A DNA stretch of 57,130 bases from Elysia marginata. Lineage: Eukaryota; Mollusca; Gastropoda; Plakobranchidae. The stretch is taken from the NCBI GenBank assembly GCA_019649035.1, contig BMAT01004195.1, positions 82,817 to 139,946 of the forward strand, in the 5' to 3' direction. Position numbers and translations under genes: made by a program. The notes under the pieces were generated by a model. The model searched no databases and was not told the origin of the DNA. It saw only the letters and a program-made list of their open reading frames with translations. Of the stretch, positions 46,921 through 57,088 are shown in pieces (within the stretch, counting starts at the first letter, position 1; the number at the start of each line of letters is the position of its first letter).

Positions 46921-47361
46921 GGACCTTTCCTTTATCGAGGCCAGTGGCTGAATTCTTTTGTATGATTACTTGCTAAGGTATTTACGGCCGTCTTGACACG
47001 TTTATCTTAATGTGGAACCTAAGCCCTTAAATGTTAATATGAATTTATATTGTATGTTATAATAATTGTACATTTAGATGTATATTGCTTAGATTCCAAT
47101 TATTTCTAAGTATTTGTTATTGTGCAGTACAAAATGTTTGGTCCAATTATTTTTTGAATAACTTTGTGAAGAGATTCCGCACAATAACCATTATTTGGTA
47201 CATGTAATTGAACCAATTTGTCTTAATTAATAGATCTACATATTTTGCAGTTGCCTCCAAACAGTATTTCCAGATTTCTGTAACATATTTTTTGTAAAAA
47301 TTTTGATAAAATGATGTTCAATAACAACGAAGGTTTTATCCTACCAGTTAAAGTTTGTAAA

Positions 47362-47688
47362 TTTTTCTTCCGGTAGGTTGGTTGTTTCAATTTTTAACGT
47401 CCCAGTCAACTTTGAGCGGAGCTGGGGACAATTGTAAGCGTGCTACCACATTGTAATGTAAGGAGCGCTTGCGTACACTACACCCAGACATAATTATTAT
47501 CCTGACACAGGGCCGACCAGACTTATCACTAAATCCATATTGCCAGACACTAGGCGGATCAGCTTCTGATACCAATTTTAAAGTCCTTGGTCTGACTCGA
47601 CCGGGGATGGAACCACGCACCTACCGATCTCTAATTGAGTGTCTTACCGCTAGGCCACAGGGCCGGTCGTTTTTGTTTTTTGTTCCGG
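47362..47688 (-). mobile_element. tRNA-derived SINE with probable target-site duplication
   Basis: On the minus strand the head has an A box, TGGCCTAGCGG (47647-47657), and a B-box relic, GGTTCCATCCC (47604-47614). The body runs to GACTGGGACGTTAAAAATTG, then CAACCAACC near 47375. The 12-mer TTTTTCTTCCGG at 47362-47373 and TTTTTGTTCCGG at 47677-47688 differ by one base and probably form the target-site duplication, placing the insert at 47374-47676. The overlapping plus and minus open frames are shadows. Confidence 0.8.
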
Positions 47689-47689
47689 A

Positions 47690-48640
47690 TAAATGGCTGT
47701 AATTTAAATGTAATGTTGACCATATTGGATTTTTTTTTAAATTTGAGTGCCGAGAGAAGTAGGTATGTCTTTTTTTGTTATTTTCTTATTTATCGAAGCC
47801 ACAAAAATCAGTCTTTTATGATTGTTTAATTGGTAGTCATGACCCCTTGTGAAAAATACGTCACCCGATCGTGCAGACAACAAGAACGCATTTGGGGTTG
47901 TGGCTGAGCGAAATCACATTGTAACACAGCTCACCTACGACAGCAACTAAGCCCTTCAAACAACTCTTGAGTTTTAAACCTATTTGAAATAATCTACAAT
48001 AATAAAATGTAAAACGAATAAAGAAAAAGGTTTACATCCTACTCAGATGATTTCGAAAAACCAAAAATGATTTCATACCATGTGTCATTTTTTAAAAAGT
48101 TTTAGGGAAATAGGAAAGACAATTTTCCCCCAACTCTTCAATCTAGATCTATAAATATGTAATATTTGTTTTCGAAAGAGTATTGCAGAAGTAGTGAGTG
48201 GACTTTAACTTATAACAAGAATACGATCTAAAAGATAAGCTGCAACTTTTTGAATGCGTGAGTGTGAACCCAACCCTCCCCAGTGAGGTATGTGGAACTT
48301 AAAGCCGGAAGTTTAGAGAGTTTTTTTAAAGCGCAAAGGCCTGTATTTAACAATTTTAATGTTGAAATTCCATCAGTTCTGCATTAATTATAATTTGCAT
48401 GCTTTTTTTTAGATCTACAAGTATCGCTTGTCTCTATTTCAGCGTAAATCGCCCAACACCAAACTTATCTTGTAAACTAATAAACTAGACAGGCATTGCG
48501 GACAAACATAATCAGAAACGCTTGCGTCTTATTCACGATCAACTGACAAAAATCTCGGAGCAAAGTATATCTGAATAGATTTCATGTTGACAAAATGCAT
48601 TTATGAGGATACCGTATTTAAATAAATACAGTAAACTTTT
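47690..48640. other. AT-rich stretch, no gene recognised
   Basis: Nothing structured was seen. A CTAGATCTA word lies at 48143-48151. Confidence 0.4.
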
Positions 48641-48654
48641 AATGTTTTGAAATC

Positions 48655-48852
48655 ATGGTAGCGTTTTTTTTACAAAGACTTTTTCAAGAAATTGAAAACT
48701 ACTTATCTGAGGCTATTTCAAAACATTCATGCATCAATACAAATTTATTCAAAGGTCTGAGCCAAATATGGACAATGTACGTGACCTATGTAAAATATGA
48801 AATATTCGTAACAACTAAAGGGTTCCACAACCAAAAAATATTACAGTTTTAG
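48655..48852 (+). CDS. Small ATG ORF, product unknown
   Basis: ATG at 48655 opens 65 codons, beginning MVAFFLQRLFQEIENYLSEA and continuing ISKHSCINTNLFKGLSQIWT. It is mildly hydrophobic at the N-terminus. A second, strongly hydrophobic frame follows within 5 bp in another frame (48857-49069, starting with GTG, two possible membrane segments). AT-rich DNA readily yields hydrophobic frames, and neither shows a known motif. I rate both as probably spurious. Confidence 0.1.
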   Translation: MVAFFLQRLFQEIENYLSEAISKHSCINTNLFKGLSQIWTMYVTYVKYEIFVTTKGFHNQKILQF

Positions 48853-49069
48853 TCGTGTGATTATTTCCCTTTTTGTGCTCTGGGTTTTCTCTACGGCGAT
48901 TGTAATTATTGGAAAATGTTTCTATTTTACGTACAACTGTAGAAAAAGATATGCTATTAAAAATCGTACTGATTTTGACATTTGTTTCATTTCTTCCTCC
49001 CTCTTCTTAAAATCTTTCTTTTGTATTTTTATTTTTAGTAAAAGCTTAAATGAGACTAAAACTACATGA

Positions 49070-49765
49070 AGTCAGATGCGGAAGATGAGGCTTATATTTA
49101 AAAAAAAAACTGTTTTCAATTTCTAATCCAAAAATATGAAACAAGCATATATTATATAGTTCTTTCCCACTTTATCAGGCCTAGCGAAATCTCCATAGTC
49201 ACTTTTTACAAATATTTCTGAAAACTAGGCAGTATCAAGAAGGTTAAGCTTACCGTATTGGTATTACCGGTTCTTTTATTCAAATTATAAGCGTTTTTGT
49301 ATGTGATTCCATTGGTTACTTAAATCGTTTCAAGTTTATCAAACAGGAGTTTTCACTTTTTAGTCAAAAGTCAGTGTTGAAATGCCATTGGTGTAATGCC
49401 TCGTGCCTGAAACGTAAAAATTAATGCTTCACAGGATTATATTTACACTTTTAAAGACAGGACTGATGCTCTTCAAATGGAAGTAGGAAACGTTTGCCTC
49501 TTTGCCAAGTTATTTTACCTTTTATCTAACAAAACTATGCTCAAACATTCTACTAACGAAATCATAGTAAGCATGATCTGGCGTGCAAGACTTAAATTTT
49601 GTTAGTAAGATGGGGTAATCGAAGGAAGCGCGAGCTTTCTAGCTGTCGCTAAACATACTTGGGAAGTCTGAAATGATTCTCATCCTGCGATGTTGGCCCA
49701 TTATGCAAAACATCGAACATGTGGGGGTTGCAGAGACAGTTTCGTATCTTTACTCGTACAAGATA
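49070..49765. other. AT-rich stretch, no gene recognised
   Basis: No repeat or coding-like block was seen. Confidence 0.4.
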
Positions 49766-49768
49766 TCT

Positions 49769-49823
49769 AGAGGAGGAGGAGGTGGAAGAAGAAGAAGAAG
49801 AAAAAGAAGAAGAAGAAGAAGAA
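49769..49823. repeat. Compound (GGA)n / (GAA)n tract
   Basis: GGA triplets change to GAA triplets. The Gly/Arg-rich open frame is an artefact. Confidence 0.93.
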
Positions 49824-50167
49824 ATATATGGTTAATAGTTGTTCATAGATCAAGGGCTTTAAGCAGACAAGATGAATAGATATTTCTGACACGTTAATAT
49901 ACATACAAGTTCGGGGTTAAGATAGATTTTATTATTTTTAACATACAAACCACTTATTTGCGAATTGGTATTATCAAATTTAAGTTAGTAGCATGTAAGT
50001 CCGGTTTTTAATTTTGTGGTTCAACTCTGTTTCCCAAAGATCCTATTTTGTTAGGGACGTTCATAGGTCTAAGCTAGTCGAGGTAAATAAAAAAATGCTT
50101 TTTTTTTCTATTGCATTTAATGCTTTTGACATTCTTATGTTGCCCGCTTTCCTAAAATTTTTTTTTT

Positions 50168-50232
50168 TCAGATTTGCACCTTAAGCGTAACGTTTTCAGG
50201 TTTGCACCTTAAGCATAACGTTTTCTGGTTAA
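50168..50232. repeat. 28-bp tandem duplication
   Basis: TTTGCACCTTAAGCGTAACG at 50173 recurs as TTTGCACCTTAAGCATAACG at 50201, each preceded by TTTTCAG or TTTTCAGG. A third partial unit (TTTTCTGGTTAACG) follows. Confidence 0.9.
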
Positions 50233-50365
50233 CGAAACATTATATCAGGGGAGATGAAAGAGCATTAGGATTTTAATTTTTTGGTGAGACAGAAGAAAAA
50301 GAGTTCCACTAATAAGGAAGACTAATTATCCCTTTTGGAAATTACTCGCATTCGAGGAATATTCC

Positions 50366-50581
50366 ATGGCAATACCAAGACAAAGTAGCTTGAGGGAAGA
50401 GCAAACCTTTGGAACTGAGGAACCAGAGATGCCTTTCTTGTTTGATGGGGGCCACGGCAAACCTCCAGGCAAAATTCAAAATGTCAAAATACCAAAGGCC
50501 TGCCAATGTGTCTCCTTTGTTTTGTATTTAATTAAATGTTTCACGTTGTGGCCCTGTCTCTGGTCGTTTATTATTTGTTAG
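50366..50581 (+). CDS. ATG ORF with C-terminal hydrophobic segment, product unknown
   Basis: ATG at 50366 opens 71 codons to TAG. The first two thirds are hydrophilic and protein-like (MAIPRQSSLREEQTFGTEEP, EMPFLFDGGHGKPPGKIQNV, KIPKACQ). The last 24 residues are hydrophobic and Cys/Trp/Leu-rich (FVLYLIKCFTLWPCLWSFII), as in a tail anchor. Codon choice and GC content in the first part are clearly above the local background. No domain is recognised, and no promoter or poly(A) signal was identified. It could equally be an exon that reads into an intron near codon 47. Confidence 0.22.
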   Translation: MAIPRQSSLREEQTFGTEEPEMPFLFDGGHGKPPGKIQNVKIPKACQCVSFVLYLIKCFTLWPCLWSFIIC

Positions 50582-50746
50582 GCTGAACCGTTCTGGCTCT
50601 TTACGTCTATACGGGCATCCAATTAAGACTCGGAATGGCCCGTGATGAAGATGTCCGATAAAACACAGTTATTGCAGCTTTAAATTTTTTCGAGTGTGTT
50701 CTTTTTCCTCAACAGTTCAAAAATAATTTCTGCAGTAACATAAGTT

Positions 50747-51061
50747 ATGTCAGAAGGTTTTTGCGGAGCTATTAATTTTTGGTCATTTCATTTTTCATTC
50801 GACGTTTTCATTTACAAGCTATTTTATACATATGCGTGCTTTTATAAGATAGAAGGCCCCCCCCCCTTTCTCACGCCTAATTTTTTTTTCATGGCCCGTA
50901 TTTCTTTATTTGTTTTTAATGACTGTGTTAAGGACATAAGAGGCTGTCCCAAAAGTTCGTCCAGTTTATACCATGTCTTCTTCAACCCAATACAGATAGG
51001 TCTAAATTTAGCTTTTTTCCATGGTAAAAGCTTGTTTCATGTTTTAAAAAAAAGTGATTAA
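50747..51061 (+). CDS. 104-codon ATG frame, probably not coding
   Basis: This is one of the longest ATG-initiated frames outside simple repeats (ATG 50747, TAA 51059-51061). It is Phe-rich and crosses a run of ten C near 50858 and T runs, giving Pro and Phe tracts. Part of it (about 50947-50965, GGCTGTCCCAAAAGTTCGTC) resembles terminal sequences of mariner-type transposons. I therefore favour non-coding DNA with a possible transposon relic. Confidence 0.12.
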   Translation: MSEGFCGAINFWSFHFSFDVFIYKLFYTYACFYKIEGPPPFLTPNFFFMARISLFVFNDCVKDIRGCPKSSSSLYHVFFNPIQIGLNLAFFHGKSLFHVLKKSD

Positions 51062-51356
51062 AGACATACTATAGATAATTTTAGCCGTGTCGTATCACAC
51101 GCTTTTGTGTAGTTCTTGTTTTTGTAGAATAAAGACGTGTTTTCTAGGCTTTAAAAAGTGGACACTTTTAGTGACCTACTTGACCTTTCAAATGACTTTC
51201 TTCCCGATTCAACCTTACAGTTTTTAGCGATGAATTTTAACTGCAGGAGGTCTGATAGACCTATACTGAAAAAAGTACGTCAATCTTTTCATTCAAAGAA
51301 GTGCACCGTCTAGATTTGCTTAGGTCTAGCAGACATAACGCTTTTTTGTGAAAATG

Positions 51357-52410
51357 CTAGATCTACAAACACACACGAAAATGTTAGTTTTTGTTGTTAA
51401 TTTAATTACCAAAGGCAGTGTTTCAAAAAAGCAACTTTTTGGGATTGAAACTGGACACTCATCAGTTTTAAAAGAGTAACTCTCGTCAAGAAAATCGGTG
51501 GTTTTTGATTCAAGCAACAATTTTTGTGAAGTGTTATGTCCTCAACAATTATTAGTTAGGCCTATTAATACAAAATGAAGCACATTTATCAAAAACAGCT
51601 GTTCTTAGGGTATATAGAATAGGAAAATGTGTATTTCTGGAACTAGATCTAGGTTTTCAAAATTTCGATCTAAAGAGAACTTTACGGAGTGAGTGTTATG
51701 TCCAAATAAATAACCTAAGATTTTAAGTAGCAGTTGTGCGTAAAATTGTATCAACAATGTTTAATAGAGAGTAGATTCAAGGCTTATGCTGTGCATGATA
51801 AGATCTAAATCTAGATCTAGATTTTTTAAAGAGAACTTGGTGTTTTTTTTCTTTAAGTTTAAATTTTGTAGTGAACGTTATGTCCTCAATATGATACATG
51901 TTGAGATTATGGTAAAAAAGGGAAAATATATCGTGTTTCATCATAATTGTCCCTCTAAACCTTTGAAAACATAGAATTATCCTTAATAAACCTGCAAAAA
52001 GCTTGTGTTTTTTAGTTCTAATACAATCGTTTAACAATTACACTTTTGTAGTGAACGTTATGTCCAAAGAGTGACATTATGTTCCCATTGTTGAAAATGA
52101 AACTAATATAAAACTTTCATACTTGCAAGGTCTAGTGTGAACTTAAGCTAAATTTATTAAAATTTTAATAGAACCTGTAAAATATTTATTGAAGTTTTAA
52201 ACTTTTATGTATTGGGTTCCCATAAACACAGCATGTCTCGGCATATTTTTGCCTCTACAAAAAAAAAATGAGTGAAACTCATAAAAACTGTTGTAGTTTT
52301 TCAGTAATGGGTAGCCTAAAACCTCCTACCACAAATATCCCATAAAACATGCATACTTTTAGAATTATAAACTTCTATCGGAGTGAATCGTTATGTCCTC
52401 AATATGAAGG
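51357..52410. repeat. Degenerate tandem array, units of about 155-182 bp
   Basis: The anchor TTATGTCC recurs at 51534, 51696, 51878, 52058 and 52391, with a degenerate version (TTGGGTTCC) at 52213. Spacings are 162, 182, 180, 155 and 178 bp. The best pair shares GTAGTGAACGTTATGTCC at 180 bp. Other words recur near the same period: AAAGAGAAC at 51672 and 51828, and CCTGCAAAA / CCTGTAAAA at 51991 and 52174. CTAGATCTA occurs at 51357, 51643 and 51811. The units are strongly diverged, so the array is old. Open frames here are shadows. Confidence 0.75.
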
Positions 52411-52551
52411 GAGCTGTAACTATAACGGTTTTTACCTTTACACGGGTAAAATTTTTTATCTCTTTTCTTTCACGTTAGTTAAGAGAGATAATTTCTCTAT
52501 ACCATAGACCCAATTTAAAGTGCTTTGGGGGAGTTTAATTTTTTCACCTCA

Positions 52552-52638
52552 ATGTCCATGTTTCATGGACCAACTTTTGGGAATGCCTCATATTTCGACA
52601 CTCTAGCTTTTGCGTCAGTTTGGTTCCTGTCCCTAAAG
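52552..52638 (+). CDS. Candidate first coding exon, product unknown
   Basis: ATG at 52552 opens 29 codons that end exactly at AAAG|GTGAGT (52638/52639), a consensus donor, in phase 0. The peptide begins MSMFHGPTFGNASYFDTLAF and continues ASVWFLSLK. An in-frame stop lies upstream, so the ATG could be an initiator. The frame remains open past the donor for a further 26 codons, so the splice site is not needed to explain it. No family is recognised and no downstream exon was found. Confidence 0.2.
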
Positions 52639-52719
52639 GTGAGTGTTTTCCATAAGACAGTTGATGTGTCCGTTTGTTTTTTAAATGAAACCCAACTCCT
52701 TCACATTAATAAAATTTAG

Positions 52720-54595
52720 AAGACTAGAAATAATGATTTAATAACCTCTATGATGTAGCCTGTCGGCCCATATTATATTACCAACTCAAAGATTTAATTT
52801 AAGGACAAAAACATTTTTTTGAGATACAAATCTAATCTGATACGAGTATTGGCCCCAATGTTGTGCTTTGCGATAGTTGTGATGCAAATTGTCTGATACC
52901 AATTAGTTTAATAAGATTAAAAAATCATATTACAGAAAAAGTGTATTAATTATTCTATATAAAAGAGTCACGTCTTTTTATCTTTTTATTTATTTAAATT
53001 CATAATTGGTAGAAACGTATCACATCCTGAAGATTTACAATAGATTACAAATCTGCTTTGCTATGATAGACTGAGCTTTTTCAGCAAATAAACCAAATAA
53101 ACCAACCATATTATGCTTTATCAATAAGGTTGAAACTGGTATGTTTTGTATTTTACCCTGCTCTACAAAACATGGTAAAATAATTTTCAAACTGCACATA
53201 ATAACTGTCGTAAAAAATTGTGTATGCACTCTGGAAAGAAGTTAAGCAACTAAACTATCTTATTATCCTCCCATTACCAGGACATTTATAAGATTACACA
53301 AGATTACATAAATAGTCACTGTGTGTTTCAGGAAAAGAATGTTTTATTTTTTTTTGTTGAACGCCCTGTTTTCACTTTCAATACAATTTTATGCCATGAT
53401 GTTCTAATGTGTTTCTTTTACTCGCAGCACTGCTATATTAATAAACCCATTCTACCTTCTTATTTGGTCTAGTATTGATAATATTTAGTGTTAATGTTTC
53501 AAAAAATTGTTAAAAAAATTTACAAAAAAATAGTTTTATATAAGGCGTATGAGTTGTCCTCGTGACAAATTTATCACTTAAATGAAATGTACTCACTATT
53601 GAGTTAATCCATCGCTCAGCTTTCAGCCCTGATTCGCTCTCGGTTTCATCAATTAAAAAAACCAGTTCAGGTCCGTTAGTAATCGATGCATGCAAACTTT
53701 TCCAAAGCATCCAGTGCATACAATAACTCTAAAAGCGACTTTGCTGTCAATTTTTATGTAATCGATTTCGATTTCAGGTAATCTTTGTGGAGGGTGAACC
53801 AAATTCAACATGGCGGTATAGCTTTTATTTTACTATTAAGATAGAAACAGAGAAAGATTTGGGGAGGAACAGATAGATGAATATAGAGGAAAGGGTAAAG
53901 CTAAAAGGAATGGATTCCATGTAAAAATAAAACTCATTGAAAAAAAATCACGGGTTCAAAATATCTGGAAAAAGCACTCCCACCATCTGCCATGAAAGCT
54001 ATATTTTCCATGATGGTCAAGTGAACAATCTATGAGATAATTTGTTCTTTTTCTTTTGCATTAACTCGTGGCATGGATAGAATATTGTGTAAACAGATTA
54101 AAAAAAAAACAAAGAAGAAAGAGGTTGGATGGTGGAAAGAATGCGGAGAAGTGTTTTAAGACGGAGGTTCAACTTTACGATGAGTTTGTAGTCTCTTCCT
54201 GCTTTTCTTGGCGAAAACTCGTTTGGTAGACTAGTAAAAGATGTCAGCCATGGAATATGTGACAGGCAAAATCAACCAATTCGTCAGACATTTTGTGAGC
54301 CATATCGATTTATAAACATAATTATTCAAATATTCCTTCTAGTCCACAAGCAATGTTAAGATGTCATTTGCTTCTCTCTATGGATATCTATTTTTTTTTT
54401 ACTATTATGAGTCTCCTCTCTCAAGATTCGACAAAAACTTTGACGCACTAATGTCTTGAAAGTGTTATAATCTTTTTGACAAGATTGTGCAGTGCCTTGT
54501 ACTAGCGAAGCGGTTTTGACAGATTTGTACAAATTCTTCAACTGCTTTTGAAAAGACTTCTGCATTAAAATCAAACATAGACAAAAAATAGCACA
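52720..54595. other. AT-rich stretch, no gene recognised
   Basis: Minus-strand frames at 53035-53229 and 53510-53719 have no known motif. A CAACATGGCGG word lies near 53810. Confidence 0.4.
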
Positions 54596-54596
54596 C

Positions 54597-54597
<1 letters not shown>

Positions 54598-54628
<31 letters not shown>

Positions 54629-54740
54629 CATCATCATTTTGGTCATCGTCATTGGCATCATTATCATCATCACTATCAACACCATCATCATCATCGTTAT
54701 TAGCATGATCATTGTCGTTATTGGCATTATCGTCATCACC

Positions 54741-54774
<34 letters not shown>

Positions 54775-54838
54775 TCATCNTCATCATCATCATCATCATC
54801 ATCATCATCAACAACATCATCATCATCACCACCACCAC
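54598..54838. repeat. (ATC)n trinucleotide tract with one N
   Basis: ATC/CAT triplets with ATT, GTC and ACC variants and a single ambiguous base at 54780. Poly-Ile and poly-Met frames are artefacts. Confidence 0.96.
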
Positions 54839-54939
54839 TGTTATAAGTAGGCCAAACAATTTTTTCTTGTTTACAACCTGGTTTATAAACATTTATTCTT
54901 TGGTATTTCTAGTCCTGTAATCATTAAGATTATTACCTT

Positions 54940-55212
54940 TTTCATTAGAATTACTACTATTAATATACTATTTCTTTATAATTTATTATTGCTGCTATTC
55001 CACATCATCCGTATAACCATCCTTACCATCAACATCATCTTCGTATTTACCATCATCATTAAGAATCATATCAGGTGTAGAACTGCAACTTTACTATTGT
55101 TTTCAACTTTGTCATTATGATGTACTTAATGACCCATGTAATTTCTACCTTTGTTGACAATAATGAAAATCATTATGTCATAATTATTATTTTTATTATT
55201 ATTATGATTATA

Positions 55213-55254
<42 letters not shown>

Positions 55255-55345
55255 GCTGTTATTGATACTATCATCAATTATATTATTATCAATACTATTA
55301 TATTATTACTATTGTTGCTGATTATTGTTATTGGTGTTAAAATCG
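54940..55345. repeat. ATT/ATC-rich degenerate block with (TTA)n core
   Basis: The loose ATT/ATC-rich stretch culminates in a clean (TTA)n at about 55206-55252, followed by further ATT-like triplets. Confidence 0.88.
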
Positions 55346-55448
55346 GTACTATTGCTACCACCGCATCCTTGATATGAAAATCTTATTTAAGTATGTAATT
55401 TAACTTGTTACCATTATACGAGATCTAATCTTTTCTAGTTGTAATATT

Positions 55449-55466
55449 ATAGTCAAATTTGACTAT
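55449..55466. repeat. 18-bp perfect palindrome
   Basis: ATAGTCAAATTTGACTAT is its own reverse complement. No wider structure was seen. Confidence 0.7.
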
Positions 55467-55629
55467 GGGACAGTATTGAAATACGGCCACTATCCTCTCT
55501 CCGGCCTTCTGTAACGTCCGTGTACAGTTATATAATTGAATTAAAAAATAATTCACCTCAGTAAGCAAGGATTAGGAAGACTGTAAGACATGTAAGAAAG
55601 TTTCTTCACTTGATGTGACAGCCAAGAAG

Positions 55630-56215
55630 GCATAGACTACAAGTGACCCTTGACAAGCGTAGCAATAGACAAGTTGGAATACATCTGGAACAGAGTCGAC
55701 AAACCACACTAGATTAAAGCTATACACCTACTTAATTAAATTTATATAAATGTGGCTCATGGGATGAAGACACTTTGGACGCATTCCAGGGAAAACAACT
55801 TTGCAATGTCCTGGGGATTAGGTATCCAACCAAAATGTGTTCACACCTCCCTTTATTCTAACAAGTCATGAAACTCTCCAAAACCTGCATGTATTGGGGA
55901 CAAGGTGGGAGGAGAGGGGGGGGGGTGCTTAAGCAATCCCTGCCACCAGAGAGATGCCCTTTTACTTCAACTAGGAGAGCTAAAGGTAGACCTATCATTT
56001 CTATCCAATAACCCTAAAAACGTGTCTCAAGACGTCCTTACTCACAAAACTAATCTCATATCAGAAGCAGGTCATGATACATAAAAGCATTGCCGAGAAC
56101 AAATTTAAAGACAATGGAGTACGTTTATTGCAGAATGAAAAGAACTGCGGAAGCTCTGACTCCAGACGGCAGTGCTGATGGAAAGCTATAACTATGTCAA
56201 CTCCGTCAAGCCTTC
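55630..56215 (+). mobile_element. Decayed LINE (non-LTR retrotransposon): C-terminal end of the reverse transcriptase ORF
   Basis: The plus strand carries scattered pieces of the region after the RT fingers/palm. First, AIDKLEYIWNRVDKPH, with a stop, then IKAIHLLN (about 55660-55740), matching the common 'A-x-x-K-L-x-x-I-W ... K-x-x-L-x-x-x-L' thumb pattern. Then, in another frame, CGSWDEDTLDAFQGKQLCNV and LGIRYPTK (about 55751-55840), like the '(L)-x-A-F-x-x-x-x-L-R-x-I-L-G-I-R-W/Y-P' block downstream of RT. Further pieces (AKGRPIIS near 55980, LRKL near 56150) fit the remaining C-terminus. At least two frame changes and several stops interrupt it, so it is dead. The clade (RTE, Ingi, Jockey or CR1-like) cannot be fixed by eye. 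Confidence 0.65.
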
Positions 56216-56219
56216 ACTC

Positions 56220-57085
56220 TACAGGCAAAGTGAAAAATTAGGCATTCTTATCTCAAAATTAAAACGCGGAATAGTATTTTAACAGCTTCCAAATCCATTA
56301 GTTACTAACATCTGCTCTAGGTTTTACTGACGATCTACAAAACATTATTCATAATGTAGTAATCTGTGTGACATTTGGTACCACTAAAGAAAATGCTGTT
56401 GAAAAGTAACACACGTCATAAAATCATCGACCACACATAGTGTTTGCAAGGTACCGGTACCAGTAGAACATGTCTACAGCGGTATTTCGGGTCCAGAAGG
56501 AACCTTATATCACTTTCCTCATCCCTGACTGCCCCCTGTATTGTTTTACCGATAGTATATAAGCTTAGATTGAATTAGATATCGAAAGCCTTCACGCACC
56601 ATTTCACTCTAGGCATAGGTCTACAATGCCTCCTCTCGCTGCACTGGTCCGGCCAATGACAATGCTGCAAACAGTCCTCCCCCCTCCACACACACACACA
56701 CCCTTCCCCTAATACATAAAATGCACACTGACTTGTGAACTAGACAAACAAAGGCATGCTCGAAATTTTCACTGGTGCTCGGCAAGAAACTCTTTGCTTT
56801 TAGTGCAACCGGAAGCCAAATCGGCAAACCCACAATGAACAAAATGGTCTTACGGCGAGTGTACTGAGAAGTCTTACTCTCATTCCTCTAAAGCTCACTC
56901 TAGTCCCCCCGCTATATCCATGTTCTTTCTCCGTTTTGCCCATGCACAGGTAATAGACTTTATTTGTAGGAAAAAAGGTATATACAGTCATGTACCAAAT
57001 TGAACTTCTTAATGCAAAGAACTACGAGTGTAAACGATTTGCCTAGGCTAGTAATGGAAAACGTTTCTTGTCGTTTTAGCGACGT
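56220..57085. other. Stretch without a recognised gene
   Basis: A short (CA)n at 56690-56701. Minus-strand frames at 56621-56842 and 56800-56991 have no known motif. A 10-bp tandem word (GTTTTAGCGA) occurs twice near 57073-57090. Confidence 0.4.
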
Positions 57086-57088
57086 TTT

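Noticed and set aside
47387-47702. Overlapping 77-codon frames on both strands
   Set aside because: They lie wholly or largely within the SINE insertion.
51777-52037. 86-codon minus-strand and 62-codon plus-strand frames
   Set aside because: They fall inside the degenerate tandem array and show no protein-like composition.
54356-54920. 178-codon minus-strand and 93-codon plus-strand frames
   Set aside because: Poly-Met/Ile translations of the (ATC)n tract, including an ambiguous base.
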